A stretch of DNA of 64,000 bases, taken from NCBI GenBank assembly GCA_016709995.1, contig JADJLQ010000003.1, positions 476,724 to 540,723 of the forward strand. The letters are read 5' to 3'. The first letter of the stretch is position 1. The number at the start of each line of letters is the position of its first letter. This stretch comes from Saprospiraceae bacterium (GTDB lineage: Bacteria; Bacteroidota; Bacteroidia; Chitinophagales; Saprospiraceae). The notes under the pieces are model-generated. The model worked only from the letters and a program-made list of their open reading frames with translations, did no database searches and had not been told where the DNA came from. The position numbers and the translations under genes were made by a program. Below are positions 19,183 through 28,256 of the stretch, in pieces.

Positions 19183-22100
19183 TTAAAAACTGATATTCAC
19201 ACCTAATGTCAAATTCATATAGGGTAGATCATCTTGATAAATAGCTGAATTAAATTCCGGGTCAAAACCATCGTACTTAGTGAATATAAATGGGTTGGTG
19301 ACCTGGGTATATACTCTCGCGGCAGCTAGTTTCCATCTATTCATCAGGTTTAATGGCAAGGTGTATCCTAAAGTAATATCGGACACTCTCAAGAAGCTGG
19401 CATCCTGGTAATTGATGGCATTGCGATATGGATTAGCGGCTGCAACTCCAAAATAGGTGTTTGAAGGATTGTCACTTCTCCAATAATCTAAGCTCGAAAG
19501 TCTATTGTATCGGGTACCACCCAGATCTCCAAAAGTCCCACTAAGCGTACTGTTGGAATATTCAGATCCATTTCTATAGTACATAAAAAAGGAGAAATCA
19601 AAACTTTTGTAGTTAAATCTATTAGTCATTCCCATTAAATAGTTTGGAAGTGCAGAACCCAGGATAGTTCTGTCATCAATCGCATCGGAAGAGGAGATGA
19701 TCCCATCATTGTTTTGATCCACCACTCTCACAGCTCCGGGTACTTGTTTGTATTTAGCTGCCAATTCTTTATCCGCTGTCTGCCAAATCCCCGCGAATTC
19801 GTAATCAAAGTTTGACCGGATCGGATGTCCTACAAATAGTTTATTGCCTTTGTCGACCGTTTGGCCGTCTCCATACAATTCGAGCAATTCATTATTGTTT
19901 TTTGTAAATGTGAAATTGGTACTCCAGCTAAAATTATTTTTCGTGATATTGACTGTGCTTAAAGTTAATTCTACACCTCTGTTTTGTATTTTTCCCACAT
20001 TGGCAATGACATCAGAAAAACCGGTCACTGTCGGTATCTTTTGATTTAGAATTAAATCGTCTGTCTTTCGGTCATATACTTCAAGAGAAGCTGCGATTCG
20101 GTTATTGAAAAAGCCAAAATCCAAGCCCAGATTCAATTCTTTGCTGCGTTCCCATCGCAAATCTTTGTTACCCAGGTTAGCAGGAGCAAATCCATATGCC
20201 GCGGTCCCACCAAAATCGTATCCTGTATTAAGCAAACCTGCTTGAGTACTATAAGGATTGACCGTAGAGTTGCCTACTTCGCCGTAGCTGATTCTTGCCT
20301 TCAAGTTTGAAAACAGATTTAAGTCGCGAATGAACTGTTCCTCACCGGCTCTCCAGGCAACAGCGACCGATGGGAAAAAAGCCCATTTATTGCCTGGTGC
20401 TAATTGAGAAGCCCCATCTGATCTACCGGTCAAAGTCAATAAATATTTATCATTAAAGGAATAATTGATTCTACCCATATAAGATAATAATGATCGCTCG
20501 GCCAAAGAACTGGATATGGTATTGATGGTACCGGCAGTATTCAAAGCGTACCAATCTGAATCGTAGGGAAGGTCGGTGACAAAAACTCTGTAAGCTTCAT
20601 TTCTTTGATAGAAGGAACTTTGGAGACCAGTGAAGTGAATTTTGTGTTTGGAAACTGCCAGGTCGTAATTGACTATATTATCAATGGTGTAATTGCCTTG
20701 TATACCACTGTCGTACTGAGCACGAGGTTTTTTGCCCACTTGCGCTTTAGACCAGGTGCCTCTGAAATCGCCCATACGGTTATTGCCATAAGACGCAGAT
20801 ATTGAAGAGCGAAAGCTCAAACCTTTTACAGGACTAAACTCAACAAAGGTATTGGCTGTGCCGACTAAAGAGGTGGTTTGAAGTTTAGAAATAGCCGGAT
20901 CAATATCGAGTAACGGGTTAGGCACCTGTTTATCATTGATACCCATCCATACAGCATACCCGTTGATATTAAGATCTTTGTTCTCCGTAGGGTTGAGCAG
21001 ATCATCATAATAGGGCAGTCCACTTGGTCGTGCACGGAATGCCCCCCGGAGTGATTCCTGGGAGCCAACATTAAGGTCACTATAAGTCAGGTAAGAAGTG
21101 AATCCAACCCTAAACATTTGACCTATTTTGCTATCCAGGCCGGCATTAAGATTATATCTTTTAAAACCGGTATATTTTACGTTTCCATCTTCACTTAAAA
21201 ACCCTCCCGCAAAACGATAAGTGGTGCGATCATTACCTCCGGATAAACTAAGGTTTTGGCTGGTTTGTAACCCTGGTTTGGTAATTAAATCAACCCAATC
21301 TGTGGATTGTCCTGATTCGATTACAGCCAGCTCACCTGCTGTAAAGGTAGCAGGAGTCGCGCCCTCCAGGACTCTATCGGTATACACAGATTTGTAAAAC
21401 TCCTGAGCATTCATCAGCCTGGGTACATGTGCAGGTTGTCTTGAGGCTATATAGCTATCGTAACTTATGCGTGGTTTGCCGGATGCACCTTTCTTAGTCG
21501 TGACGATGATCACCCCGTTCGCTCCGCGAGAGCCATAGATAGCGGTAGAGGAAGCGTCTTTTAATACATCCATAGTTTGAATATCATTTGGATTGAGTGT
21601 ATTCAGATCCCCACCCATTATCCCGTCAATTACGACCAAAGGTTGGGTTGAATTATTTATAGTGTTTTCACCCCTGATAGTGATGCTGTATCCTGCACCG
21701 GGTCTGTTGTCATTTTTGGTCACTGTAGCCCCAGCGACTTGACCCTGGATAGCTCTGGCAGCCATCGTTGGATTGGCCCTGGTGATGTCTTTGGTCTGAA
21801 TCGAAGCTACGGCACCGGTCAGGTCACTTTTGCGCTGCTCACCATATCCGATCACCACTACTTCTGAAAGTGCCTGGGCATCGGATTTTAAGTTAATGGT
21901 TACCTGGCTCTGACTACCTACAGCTAGTTCTACAGTGATGAACCCAACATAAGAAATTTCTAAAACAGTATTTTCATCAGGTACATTTAAGGTGAAATCA
22001 CCATTAATATCTGTGGTAGTACCTTGAGATGTACCTTTTACGATAATGGATGCTCCGGGCAGACCTTCGCCAGTCTCCGCATCGATGACCTTACCATTGA

Positions 22101-22428
22101 TAGGACGGTCTATCCGATTTACTTCTCGTGGCACAAATGTTTTCAGAGGTTTTTCAATGTTCTTTTCGAGTTTTTGAGCATTCATCAAGGCGTTTGGTGA
22201 TACGGCCAATCCCTCTATAATTTTTCGTTCGAACATAAAGTCTGCATGGTATCTGTCTTTCTGTTCGTTCAGTACATTGTTGAGCAAAAGCTCATTGGTA
22301 GTTGCACGCTCACTTTTATGGTTGGATTGTGCCATCGCCATGATCTGTGACCAGCCTGAGTAATTTGTCAGCACCCAAAAGGCCAGTGTCATCGAGAGTT
22401 TTGAAATTAATTGTAAATTGAGTTTCAT
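19183..22428 (-). CDS. susC: SusC/RagA-type TonB-dependent outer-membrane transporter
   Basis: A 1081-residue beta-barrel transporter that imports oligosaccharides using TonB energy. In order: a leader (1-28); a shortened STN-like stretch (about 44-98, LLLNNVLNEQKDRYHADFMF); a carboxypeptidase-D-like regulatory domain (110-182, INGKVIDAETGEGLPGASII); the SusC signature SEVVVIGYGEQRKSDLTGAV (189-208); a plug with VLKDASSTAIYGSRGANGV; and a 22-strand barrel ending LTLGVNISF. The STN remnant suggests it once took part in, or still uses, trans-envelope signalling to an ECF sigma factor; the nearby sigma gene is truncated. Its stop is 19 bp from the corrected susD start. It is intact, unlike susD. 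Confidence 0.96.
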   Translation of the reverse strand: MKLNLQLISKLSMTLAFWVLTNYSGWSQIMAMAQSNHKSERATTNELLLNNVLNEQKDRYHADFMFERKIIEGLAVSPNALMNAQKLEKNIEKPLKTFVPREVNRIDRPINGKVIDAETGEGLPGASIIVKGTSQGTTTDINGDFTLNVPDENTVLEISYVGFITVELAVGSQSQVTINLKSDAQALSEVVVIGYGEQRKSDLTGAVASIQTKDITRANPTMAARAIQGQVAGATVTKNDNRPGAGYSITIRGENTINNSTQPLVVIDGIMGGDLNTLNPNDIQTMDVLKDASSTAIYGSRGANGVIIVTTKKGASGKPRISYDSYIASRQPAHVPRLMNAQEFYKSVYTDRVLEGATPATFTAGELAVIESGQSTDWVDLITKPGLQTSQNLSLSGGNDRTTYRFAGGFLSEDGNVKYTGFKRYNLNAGLDSKIGQMFRVGFTSYLTYSDLNVGSQESLRGAFRARPSGLPYYDDLLNPTENKDLNINGYAVWMGINDKQVPNPLLDIDPAISKLQTTSLVGTANTFVEFSPVKGLSFRSSISASYGNNRMGDFRGTWSKAQVGKKPRAQYDSGIQGNYTIDNIVNYDLAVSKHKIHFTGLQSSFYQRNEAYRVFVTDLPYDSDWYALNTAGTINTISSSLAERSLLSYMGRINYSFNDKYLLTLTGRSDGASQLAPGNKWAFFPSVAVAWRAGEEQFIRDLNLFSNLKARISYGEVGNSTVNPYSTQAGLLNTGYDFGGTAAYGFAPANLGNKDLRWERSKELNLGLDFGFFNNRIAASLEVYDRKTDDLILNQKIPTVTGFSDVIANVGKIQNRGVELTLSTVNITKNNFSWSTNFTFTKNNNELLELYGDGQTVDKGNKLFVGHPIRSNFDYEFAGIWQTADKELAAKYKQVPGAVRVVDQNNDGIISSSDAIDDRTILGSALPNYLMGMTNRFNYKSFDFSFFMYYRNGSEYSNSTLSGTFGDLGGTRYNRLSSLDYWRSDNPSNTYFGVAAANPYRNAINYQDASFLRVSDITLGYTLPLNLMNRWKLAAARVYTQVTNPFIFTKYDGFDPEFNSAIYQDDLPYMNLTLGVNISF

Positions 22429-22467
22429 AATTAAAGGTTTAATATAAAATTCTAAAGGCTATTTTTC

Positions 22468-22477
22468 AACTAGTTGT
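22468..22477. promoter_or_regulatory. Palindrome CAACTAGTTG upstream of susC
   Basis: A perfect 10-bp palindrome lies 40 bp before the susC start, next to a further ACTAGT. It may be an operator for the SusCD operon, but a short palindrome can arise by chance. No clear Bacteroidota -7/-33 promoter was identified in the 22429-22638 gap. Confidence 0.25.
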
Positions 22478-22638
22478 ACTAGTATTTCTTTTGAAAATAT
22501 TGGCGTCTAGGAGTTCTGACAATGATAATAAAAGTTCATCTTCATTCTCTGCTTAATATGAGCACTTGATGACCCGCTCAGCCAGTTTTTTCCCTTGTAT
22601 ATCAAAATCGAGGTCATAATTTTCTATAAGCATCAGGG

Positions 22639-23043
22639 TTACTTGTAAAATACTTTTTTTGTAAAAAAAAATCTATCTTGAGTCCAGGAGACGGAGTGAT
22701 TTAAGGATTTGTATTTATTGGCTTCAATCTTCAAACTGGGCAATGAGTAAAAACCGTATGAAGACTTAATAGCTTCATAAGTCCAGGATTTCAGTAGCCT
22801 ACAGAATACTTCGTTGACTAAATCTTCAGCGATCTCTTTGGAATACACAAAACGCATAGCATGGTTGCACAACATGTTAAGGTACATACGGAACAGGGGT
22901 TTACATCCTTTAGCCGGATCTTTGATCATGATCATTTGTATATACTGCTCAGCAGGAGTAGATATAGCATGACCTTCGTCTACATCAGGAATATTAAATT
23001 GTTGTGGAATTGGTTGGTGAATATGATTATGTAACTGTTTCAT
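22639..23043 (-). CDS. Truncated ECF sigma factor (region 2 only)
   Basis: A 134-residue protein whose residues 35-110 match sigma-70 region 2 of Bacteroidota ECF sigma factors: KGCKPLFRMYLNMLCNHAMR, then FVYSKEIAEDLVNEVFCRLLKSW. It breaks off after SLKIEANKYKSLNHSVSW with a low-complexity tail (RFFFTKKVFYK). Region 4, which binds the -35 element, is missing; family members are normally 170-200 residues. No region 4 was found in any frame up to susC. A different frame after the break reads LMLIENYDLDFDIQGKKLAE and ends near 22558, which I do not recognise. It lies directly upstream of susC, where sigma regulators usually sit. No FecR-type anti-sigma gene accompanies it. It is either a degraded regulator or one cut by an indel. 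Confidence 0.7.
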   Translation of the reverse strand: MKQLHNHIHQPIPQQFNIPDVDEGHAISTPAEQYIQMIMIKDPAKGCKPLFRMYLNMLCNHAMRFVYSKEIAEDLVNEVFCRLLKSWTYEAIKSSYGFYSLPSLKIEANKYKSLNHSVSWTQDRFFFTKKVFYK

Positions 23044-23456
23044 ATTTTCAATAGCAGGCTGGTAAAGACTAATGTAGATCGAATATACTTAACTTTTCTT
23101 AAAATCTGGCACGGTCATTTAAAAATAACATTTGGGGGAGGATTTTTGCTAAGTATAAATTCTTAATGGTTATGCAAGTTAAGTAATAAATATTTAACGA
23201 ATGGTAAGCTCCATAGTCGTTGCTTAAATCACCTGGCATGCTTTTAGTCTATTCTTAAATTTTAGTTGACATTTTATTCGATGCAAAATGATATTGTAGA
23301 GAATAATAGAACCCAATACAAAAAAATGGTTGAATTTACCCATTACAATTATTCTTTTGAAAGCTTGAATAAGCTAGTCCAATCGATTCAATATTACCAG
23401 GCTATTATATAAGAATGCAACAATAAATTGTATTTTTATTGTACTTTTTTTTCGCC
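23044..23456. other. Divergent intergenic region between the PUL and the plus-strand operon
   Basis: About 410 bp of AT-rich DNA must hold promoters for both directions. A 43-codon frame at 23281-23412 on the plus strand (MQNDIVENNRTQYKK...) has no clear ribosome-binding site and no recognised relatives. No terminator or operator is evident. Confidence 0.4.
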
Positions 23457-25865
23457 ATGTTAAAATGTGTTTTGTATATATTCACTCTGGTAATGTTCAT
23501 ATCCTGTATGAATAAAAAGGAAGATCATTCTGATACTCCCTACACTTTGGGTATAAATCAACTACCTGTTTATGAAGGAGATATTGATCATAAAGGAATA
23601 ATTACGGCAGTTGAGAAGGCATATGGCCAATCGATGAAGCATGGTCAATCAATCTATACGAATATTTGTTTTAATTGCCATGGTGATCCACTACAGGAAG
23701 GTTCAGTCCCTACTGCTTTTAAATTTTGGGAAGACACTTTCAAAATGGGAAATGATCCATATACATTATATCAAATGCTCACTAGAGGATATAAAACCAT
23801 GCCCCCTCAATATCTTCTTACCCCTTTGGAAAAATATGAAATCATCCAATTCATCCGTGAAGAATATGTCAATACAACAAATAAATCGCAATATTTCAAA
23901 ATTGACTCCCTTTATCTTGATCGACTTCCTAAAGGCAATGGCAAAGGACCAGAACCTGTAGTAAAGAAGCCCTGGGCTGATATGGACTATGGTAATTATT
24001 TGATTAATACTTATGAATTGGCTGACAAGAGTGCAAAACCAAGAGAGAGATCCTCGGGTATAGCGCCGTTAGCGGATGAAAATTTAATCGATGCCAATTT
24101 TGCATATAAAGGAATTGCTGTGCGATTGGATACCGGTCAAGGTGGTATCGCCGCAGGAAAAGCATGGATGATCTTCGATCACGATGTCATGCGCGTAGCG
24201 GGTGCATGGACAGGAGAAGGGTTTATAGATTGGCAGGGAATATTGTTTAATGGTACTCACAATATTTCGCCCCGCACCATCGGTGATCTTCATTTTGAAA
24301 ATCCGGTTGGACCGGGGTGGGCTGATCCTATTACTGGCTCCTTCGAAGATCATCGATTTATGGCAATAGACCATCGAAGATTCGGGCCCTTGCCCAGGAG
24401 CTGGGCGCAGTACAAAGGCTTGTATCAATATCAGGGAAAAACAATCATATCCTATACGGTAGATAATGCTGCTATTTTAGAATTATTTGGATTAGAAGGC
24501 TCGGGGGAGGTGCCTATTTTTACACGGACCATGAATATCAGTCCTTCATCGCATCCTTTGAAAATGAGAGTAGCACCTGAAAAAATTGCAGTAACTGTGA
24601 TTGGAGATAAGGTCAATTTAAAAAAATCTGACGGTTTCTGGATTATGGAGATTCCAAAATCAAAAAAAATAAGCGTCAAACTACTGATGTCCAAATCTTC
24701 TCAAGATGATTTGAATCAGTCAACAAAGACCTCTTCCTCTATCATTGACCTGAATGATTATACCAAAGGAGGTGCACCTCGATTCCCTGATACTTTAATC
24801 ACTACCATTGCTGAAGGAAAAAAAGATATGCCCTTCCAGGTAGATGTGCTCAATCTACCATTTCAAAGTCCGTGGAAAAATCAGTTTCGTTTGAGCGGCA
24901 TTGATTTTCTTGCAGATAAAGACAAAGGAATCATCTGTTCTACGGATGGTGATGTTTGGTTGGTCCAGGGGTTTCTCAGCTCTACGGGTAGGTTGATCTG
25001 GAAAAGAATTGCGGCAGGTTTATTTCAACCACTAGGCGTTCGGGTGGTAAAAGAAGAAATTTTCATTACATGCCGTGATCAATTAGTGAAGCTTCATGAT
25101 TTGAATGGAGATGAAGAGATTGATTTCTTCCAAAGTTTTAACAGTGATCACCAGGTGACCAATCATTTTCATGAATTTGCGATGGGATTACAGACTGATG
25201 CAGAAGGTAATTTCTATTATGCAAAAAGTGCTCGTCATGCCAGGAGGGCTTTGGTACCTCAGCATGGCACGTTATTGAAAGTAAGCAAAGATGGATTGAA
25301 AACTGAAATCATCGCAACGGGGTTTCGCGCTGCCAATGGAGTCTGCATCAATCCGGATGGATCATTTATAGTCACAGACCAGGAAGGACATTGGACTCCG
25401 ATGAATCGGATCAACTGGGTAACTAAGGGTGGCTTTTATGGAAATATGTTCAGGTACGATCCTCCGCCGGATAGTTCGGATGAAGGTATGCTACCACCCA
25501 TCGCCTGGGTAGAGAAGCATATCGATCAATCTCCTTCTGAGCTGCTCTGGGTAAATAGTAATAAATGGGGGCCATTGAACGGAAGCCTATTAAATTTCTC
25601 CTATGGGTATGGTAAGGTTTTTATTGTTCCTTTTGAGAAAATTGGTACTATAAGACAAGGAGGCGTGTTTGAGTTGCCCATGCCAAGGTTTCAAACCGGA
25701 ATCATGCGGGGCCGATTTAACGATGCCGATGGACAATTGTATGCTTGTGGTCTCTCTGCATGGGGTTCCAGTCAATCTAATTTAGGTGGATTGTATCGGA
25801 TCAAATATAATGGCCAAAAAGCAATCATTCCCTATTGGCATCAAAGCAAGGAAGAACGGTATTGA
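23457..25865 (+). CDS. Lipoprotein with cytochrome c, DUF6797 and beta-propeller domains (frameshifted near its end)
   Basis: The ATG at 23457 gives a lipoprotein leader (LVMFISC, Cys17); the TTG at 23439 would spoil it. Residues 60-130 form a monohaem cytochrome c (CFNCH at 71-75, distal Met in TMPPQY at 115). Next is a DUF6797-type region (about 165-350; WMIFDHDVMRVAGAWTGEGF, GDLHFENPVGPGW). Then comes a six-bladed propeller like those of membrane-bound sugar dehydrogenases (about 470-790; HEFAMGLQTDAEGNFYYAKS, RAANGVCINPDGSFIVTDQ). An extra C in the CCC at 25830-25832 ends the frame early; it continues as 25866-26163. It may oxidise a sugar or alcohol and pass electrons to its own haem. 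The activity is inferred. It leads a tight operon. Confidence 0.8.
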   Translation: MLKCVLYIFTLVMFISCMNKKEDHSDTPYTLGINQLPVYEGDIDHKGIITAVEKAYGQSMKHGQSIYTNICFNCHGDPLQEGSVPTAFKFWEDTFKMGNDPYTLYQMLTRGYKTMPPQYLLTPLEKYEIIQFIREEYVNTTNKSQYFKIDSLYLDRLPKGNGKGPEPVVKKPWADMDYGNYLINTYELADKSAKPRERSSGIAPLADENLIDANFAYKGIAVRLDTGQGGIAAGKAWMIFDHDVMRVAGAWTGEGFIDWQGILFNGTHNISPRTIGDLHFENPVGPGWADPITGSFEDHRFMAIDHRRFGPLPRSWAQYKGLYQYQGKTIISYTVDNAAILELFGLEGSGEVPIFTRTMNISPSSHPLKMRVAPEKIAVTVIGDKVNLKKSDGFWIMEIPKSKKISVKLLMSKSSQDDLNQSTKTSSSIIDLNDYTKGGAPRFPDTLITTIAEGKKDMPFQVDVLNLPFQSPWKNQFRLSGIDFLADKDKGIICSTDGDVWLVQGFLSSTGRLIWKRIAAGLFQPLGVRVVKEEIFITCRDQLVKLHDLNGDEEIDFFQSFNSDHQVTNHFHEFAMGLQTDAEGNFYYAKSARHARRALVPQHGTLLKVSKDGLKTEIIATGFRAANGVCINPDGSFIVTDQEGHWTPMNRINWVTKGGFYGNMFRYDPPPDSSDEGMLPPIAWVEKHIDQSPSELLWVNSNKWGPLNGSLLNFSYGYGKVFIVPFEKIGTIRQGGVFELPMPRFQTGIMRGRFNDADGQLYACGLSAWGSSQSNLGGLYRIKYNGQKAIIPYWHQSKEERY

Positions 25866-26163
25866 AATAAAGTTTTCCCATGAGTTGGAGGTGAATGATG
25901 CAGACAAGACCTCCAGTTATAAAATACAAACATGGGATTTACTAAGATCGAGAAAATACGGTTCGGCACATCATAATGAAAATAACCTTCAAGTGACCGA
26001 AGCAAGCCTTAGTGAAGATAAGAAGACTATATTTCTTACCATACCGGATATAAAACCGACCTGGGTCATGGAAATTTCGTTTGAATATACACGCCCTGAT
26101 GGTGAAAAAACCAAAGGATTGATACAAAATACGATCTATCAACTGGGTAAAGAAACGAAGTGA
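25866..26163 (+). CDS. C-terminal continuation of the cytochrome c / DUF6797 / propeller protein
   Basis: After removal of one C at 25830-25832 the preceding protein continues IPIGIKARKNGIEIKFSHEL and ends YQLGKETK at 26163. This beta-rich tail (TWDLLRSRKYGSAHHNEN, TIFLTIPDIKPTWVMEISF) is the usual end of such propeller-type proteins. It has no own start that makes biological sense; the in-frame ATG at 25786 lies inside the upstream coding region. It ends 18 bp before the ThuA gene. Confidence 0.75.
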
Positions 26164-26181
26164 TTAAAAAAATTCTTTTTC

Positions 26182-27189
26182 ATGAGATCTAAACTATTTT
26201 CTAAAGGCTTATTCATTTTCATTCTGTTTTTTAGTTTGGAAATGGATGGACAGGACAAAAACCAATGGATGACCTATGAAGGGCAGAGTGGCCCTGGCAA
26301 AGGAAAACATATCGTGCTGATCAGTGGTGATGAAGAATATCGTTCCGAAGAAGCCCTTCCTTTGCTTGCGAAACTTCTGGCTGCCTATCACGGCTTTACC
26401 TGCACCGTATTATTTGCCATAGACTCTGCCACAGGTAATGTAGATCCCAATATTCTGAATAATATACCCGGACTGCATCTGCTCAAGACGGCTGATCTGG
26501 TGGTCATGTCACTGCGATTTAGAGAATTGCCGGATGATCAGATGAAATTCATAGATCAATACCTACAAGAAGGGAAGCCGATCGTAGCACTTCGCACCTC
26601 TACCCATGCTTTTCGGTATAAAATAAATAAGACTAGCCGATATGCTAAATATGGTACTGACAGTAAAGTAAAAGGGTGGGAAGGTGGTTTTGGAAAAAAA
26701 GTACTGGGAGAGACTTGGGTATCGCATCATGGTAATCATGGTGTAGAGGGCACCCGGGGATTAAATAATGGTATCCAGCAAGCACACCCTATACTCAAAG
26801 GAGTCAAAGATGTATGGGGCTATACCGATGTGTATACCGTAGGCAATCTGGGGGTCGGCACTCAGGTGTTACAATATGGCTTATCTATTCAGGGTATGAC
26901 TCCTACTGCCTTGCCCAATTATGAAAAATCCGTAATGCCTGTATCGTGGATCAGAAATTATAAAGCTGAAAGTGGAAAAACCTGCCGCATATTTACGACC
27001 ACAATGGGTGCGTCCGTAGACCTGGAATCTGAAGGCTTGAGAAGACTGTTGATCAATGCTTGCTACTGGGGTATGAATATGGAAGATAAGATCAGTGAGC
27101 AAAGTAATGTTCAGATCATCGGTAACTATAAACCCACGATGTTCGGTTTTAATGCTGGTCTTAAAGGATTAAAGCCCGTCGATTTTTGA
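26182..27189 (+). CDS. Secreted ThuA-like protein
   Basis: A 335-residue ThuA-family protein (PF06283), a glutamine-amidotransferase-like flavodoxin fold linked in rhizobia to trehalose use through 3-ketotrehalose. A signal peptide (1-23, ending EMDGQ) sends it to the periplasm. The fold is seen in HIVLISGDEEYRSEEALPLL, TADLVVMSLRFRELPDDQM and GKPIVALRTSTHAFRYK. The His in THAF and those in SHHGNHGVEG are likely ligands or catalytic residues. It is 18 bp from the end of the propeller protein and 21 bp from the first TIM-barrel gene. The role is probably a step in keto-sugar handling; the precise reaction is unknown. Confidence 0.85.
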   Translation: MRSKLFSKGLFIFILFFSLEMDGQDKNQWMTYEGQSGPGKGKHIVLISGDEEYRSEEALPLLAKLLAAYHGFTCTVLFAIDSATGNVDPNILNNIPGLHLLKTADLVVMSLRFRELPDDQMKFIDQYLQEGKPIVALRTSTHAFRYKINKTSRYAKYGTDSKVKGWEGGFGKKVLGETWVSHHGNHGVEGTRGLNNGIQQAHPILKGVKDVWGYTDVYTVGNLGVGTQVLQYGLSIQGMTPTALPNYEKSVMPVSWIRNYKAESGKTCRIFTTTMGASVDLESEGLRRLLINACYWGMNMEDKISEQSNVQIIGNYKPTMFGFNAGLKGLKPVDF

Positions 27190-27210
27190 AATAAAATAAT
27201 TTTACCTGGG

Positions 27211-28248
27211 ATGAAATTGAATCTTCATAATGCGATGTGGCCAGGTATAGTTGGCAAAGGACAGGGCACTGAAGAAGAGGCTATCTCATTGCAACGGATG
27301 ATAGAGCTTACCTGCAATACCAGGGTGCATGGTCAAACTTTTGATGGTATTGATCTTATTCTTGCAGCTCCTCATCTTAATGTTAGTTCCAACCAGGATG
27401 AAATCGTAAAGTTTGCTGATACTGTTTTGTCGCATAACCTAAAGATTGGATCTGTCGTGGCACCTATATGGCCATCTGCAGGCGGTGGCTCAGCGATGGG
27501 CTTTGTGGACGAACGAAAAAAATTTATAGCTGCGGTTCGGAATACTTGTGAATACTGTAAAATATTGAACAGACATGGTGTTCGGTCTTATGGCATCATC
27601 AGGATAGATTCTGCAGATAGTCCTGCATCCTGGTCAAAGGATAAAGCGGGCAATACAACATTGATTGCGAATACTTTTCGCGAAGCAGCTATTATCGCTG
27701 CTGATTATGACGAGAAGCTGGCAGCGGAAGGTGAAATCTGCTGGGCAGGCATGCATTCCTGGAAGGATATTCTGGATCTTTTGGAAGAAGTTGGCAAGCC
27801 GGAATACCTGGGATTTCAGGCAGACCTTGCTCATACTTATTTATATTTACGAGGGTACAATGCATCCGAGCATGCTTTACTTACTTCTAACTATTCTACA
27901 GAAGAGTTTTGGCAGGCTTATCAAAAGATGACCGAATTATTAGCCCCATGGACCCTGGATTTTCATATTGCTCAAAGTAATGGGACTGTCTTTGGAAGCG
28001 GCTTGCATGATATCACCGGAAGGCACGTACCTGTCAATGCTCCTGATGGAAAATTGGATATCATACGCTGTTGTCGATATTGGTTATTGAATAAAGAAGG
28101 ACATCTTAGAAATGGTATTCGACATATTTGCTGTGATGGATGTATGTTTCCCAATAGCATGTTGGAATCATCTGACACCTGGACGGCCGTATTAGAAAAA
28201 ATGATTGAGGTAAGAGAAGACCTCCAGCAACTTAAAACATTCAACTGA
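27211..28248 (+). CDS. Sugar phosphate isomerase/epimerase-like TIM barrel (AP_endonuc_2 family), first of three
   Basis: A 345-residue protein without leader, thus cytoplasmic. The xylose-isomerase-like TIM barrel has likely metal ligands in AAEGEICWAGMHSW (Glu), LGFQADLAHTYL (Asp/His) and WTLDFHIAQSNG (His). Relatives isomerise, epimerise or hydrate sugars and keto-sugars; some characterised members of this superfamily hydrate or eliminate 3-keto-sugars. The C-terminus HICCDGCMFPNSML is Cys-rich and could bind metal. The gene lies 8 bp before the next isomerase gene, in the same operon as ThuA. Confidence 0.8.
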   Translation: MKLNLHNAMWPGIVGKGQGTEEEAISLQRMIELTCNTRVHGQTFDGIDLILAAPHLNVSSNQDEIVKFADTVLSHNLKIGSVVAPIWPSAGGGSAMGFVDERKKFIAAVRNTCEYCKILNRHGVRSYGIIRIDSADSPASWSKDKAGNTTLIANTFREAAIIAADYDEKLAAEGEICWAGMHSWKDILDLLEEVGKPEYLGFQADLAHTYLYLRGYNASEHALLTSNYSTEEFWQAYQKMTELLAPWTLDFHIAQSNGTVFGSGLHDITGRHVPVNAPDGKLDIIRCCRYWLLNKEGHLRNGIRHICCDGCMFPNSMLESSDTWTAVLEKMIEVREDLQQLKTFN

Positions 28249-28256
28249 ACTCAGCA

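Noticed and set aside
22429..22638. Missing sigma region 4 in another frame after the truncated ECF sigma gene
   Set aside because: All frames were read; one gives LMLIENYDLDFDIQ..., which does not look like a helix-turn-helix, so the sigma factor is reported as truncated.
23281..23412. Possible 43-residue small gene
   Set aside because: No ribosome-binding site, no recognised similarity, and it lies in a region needed for divergent promoters; mentioned only in the intergenic entry.
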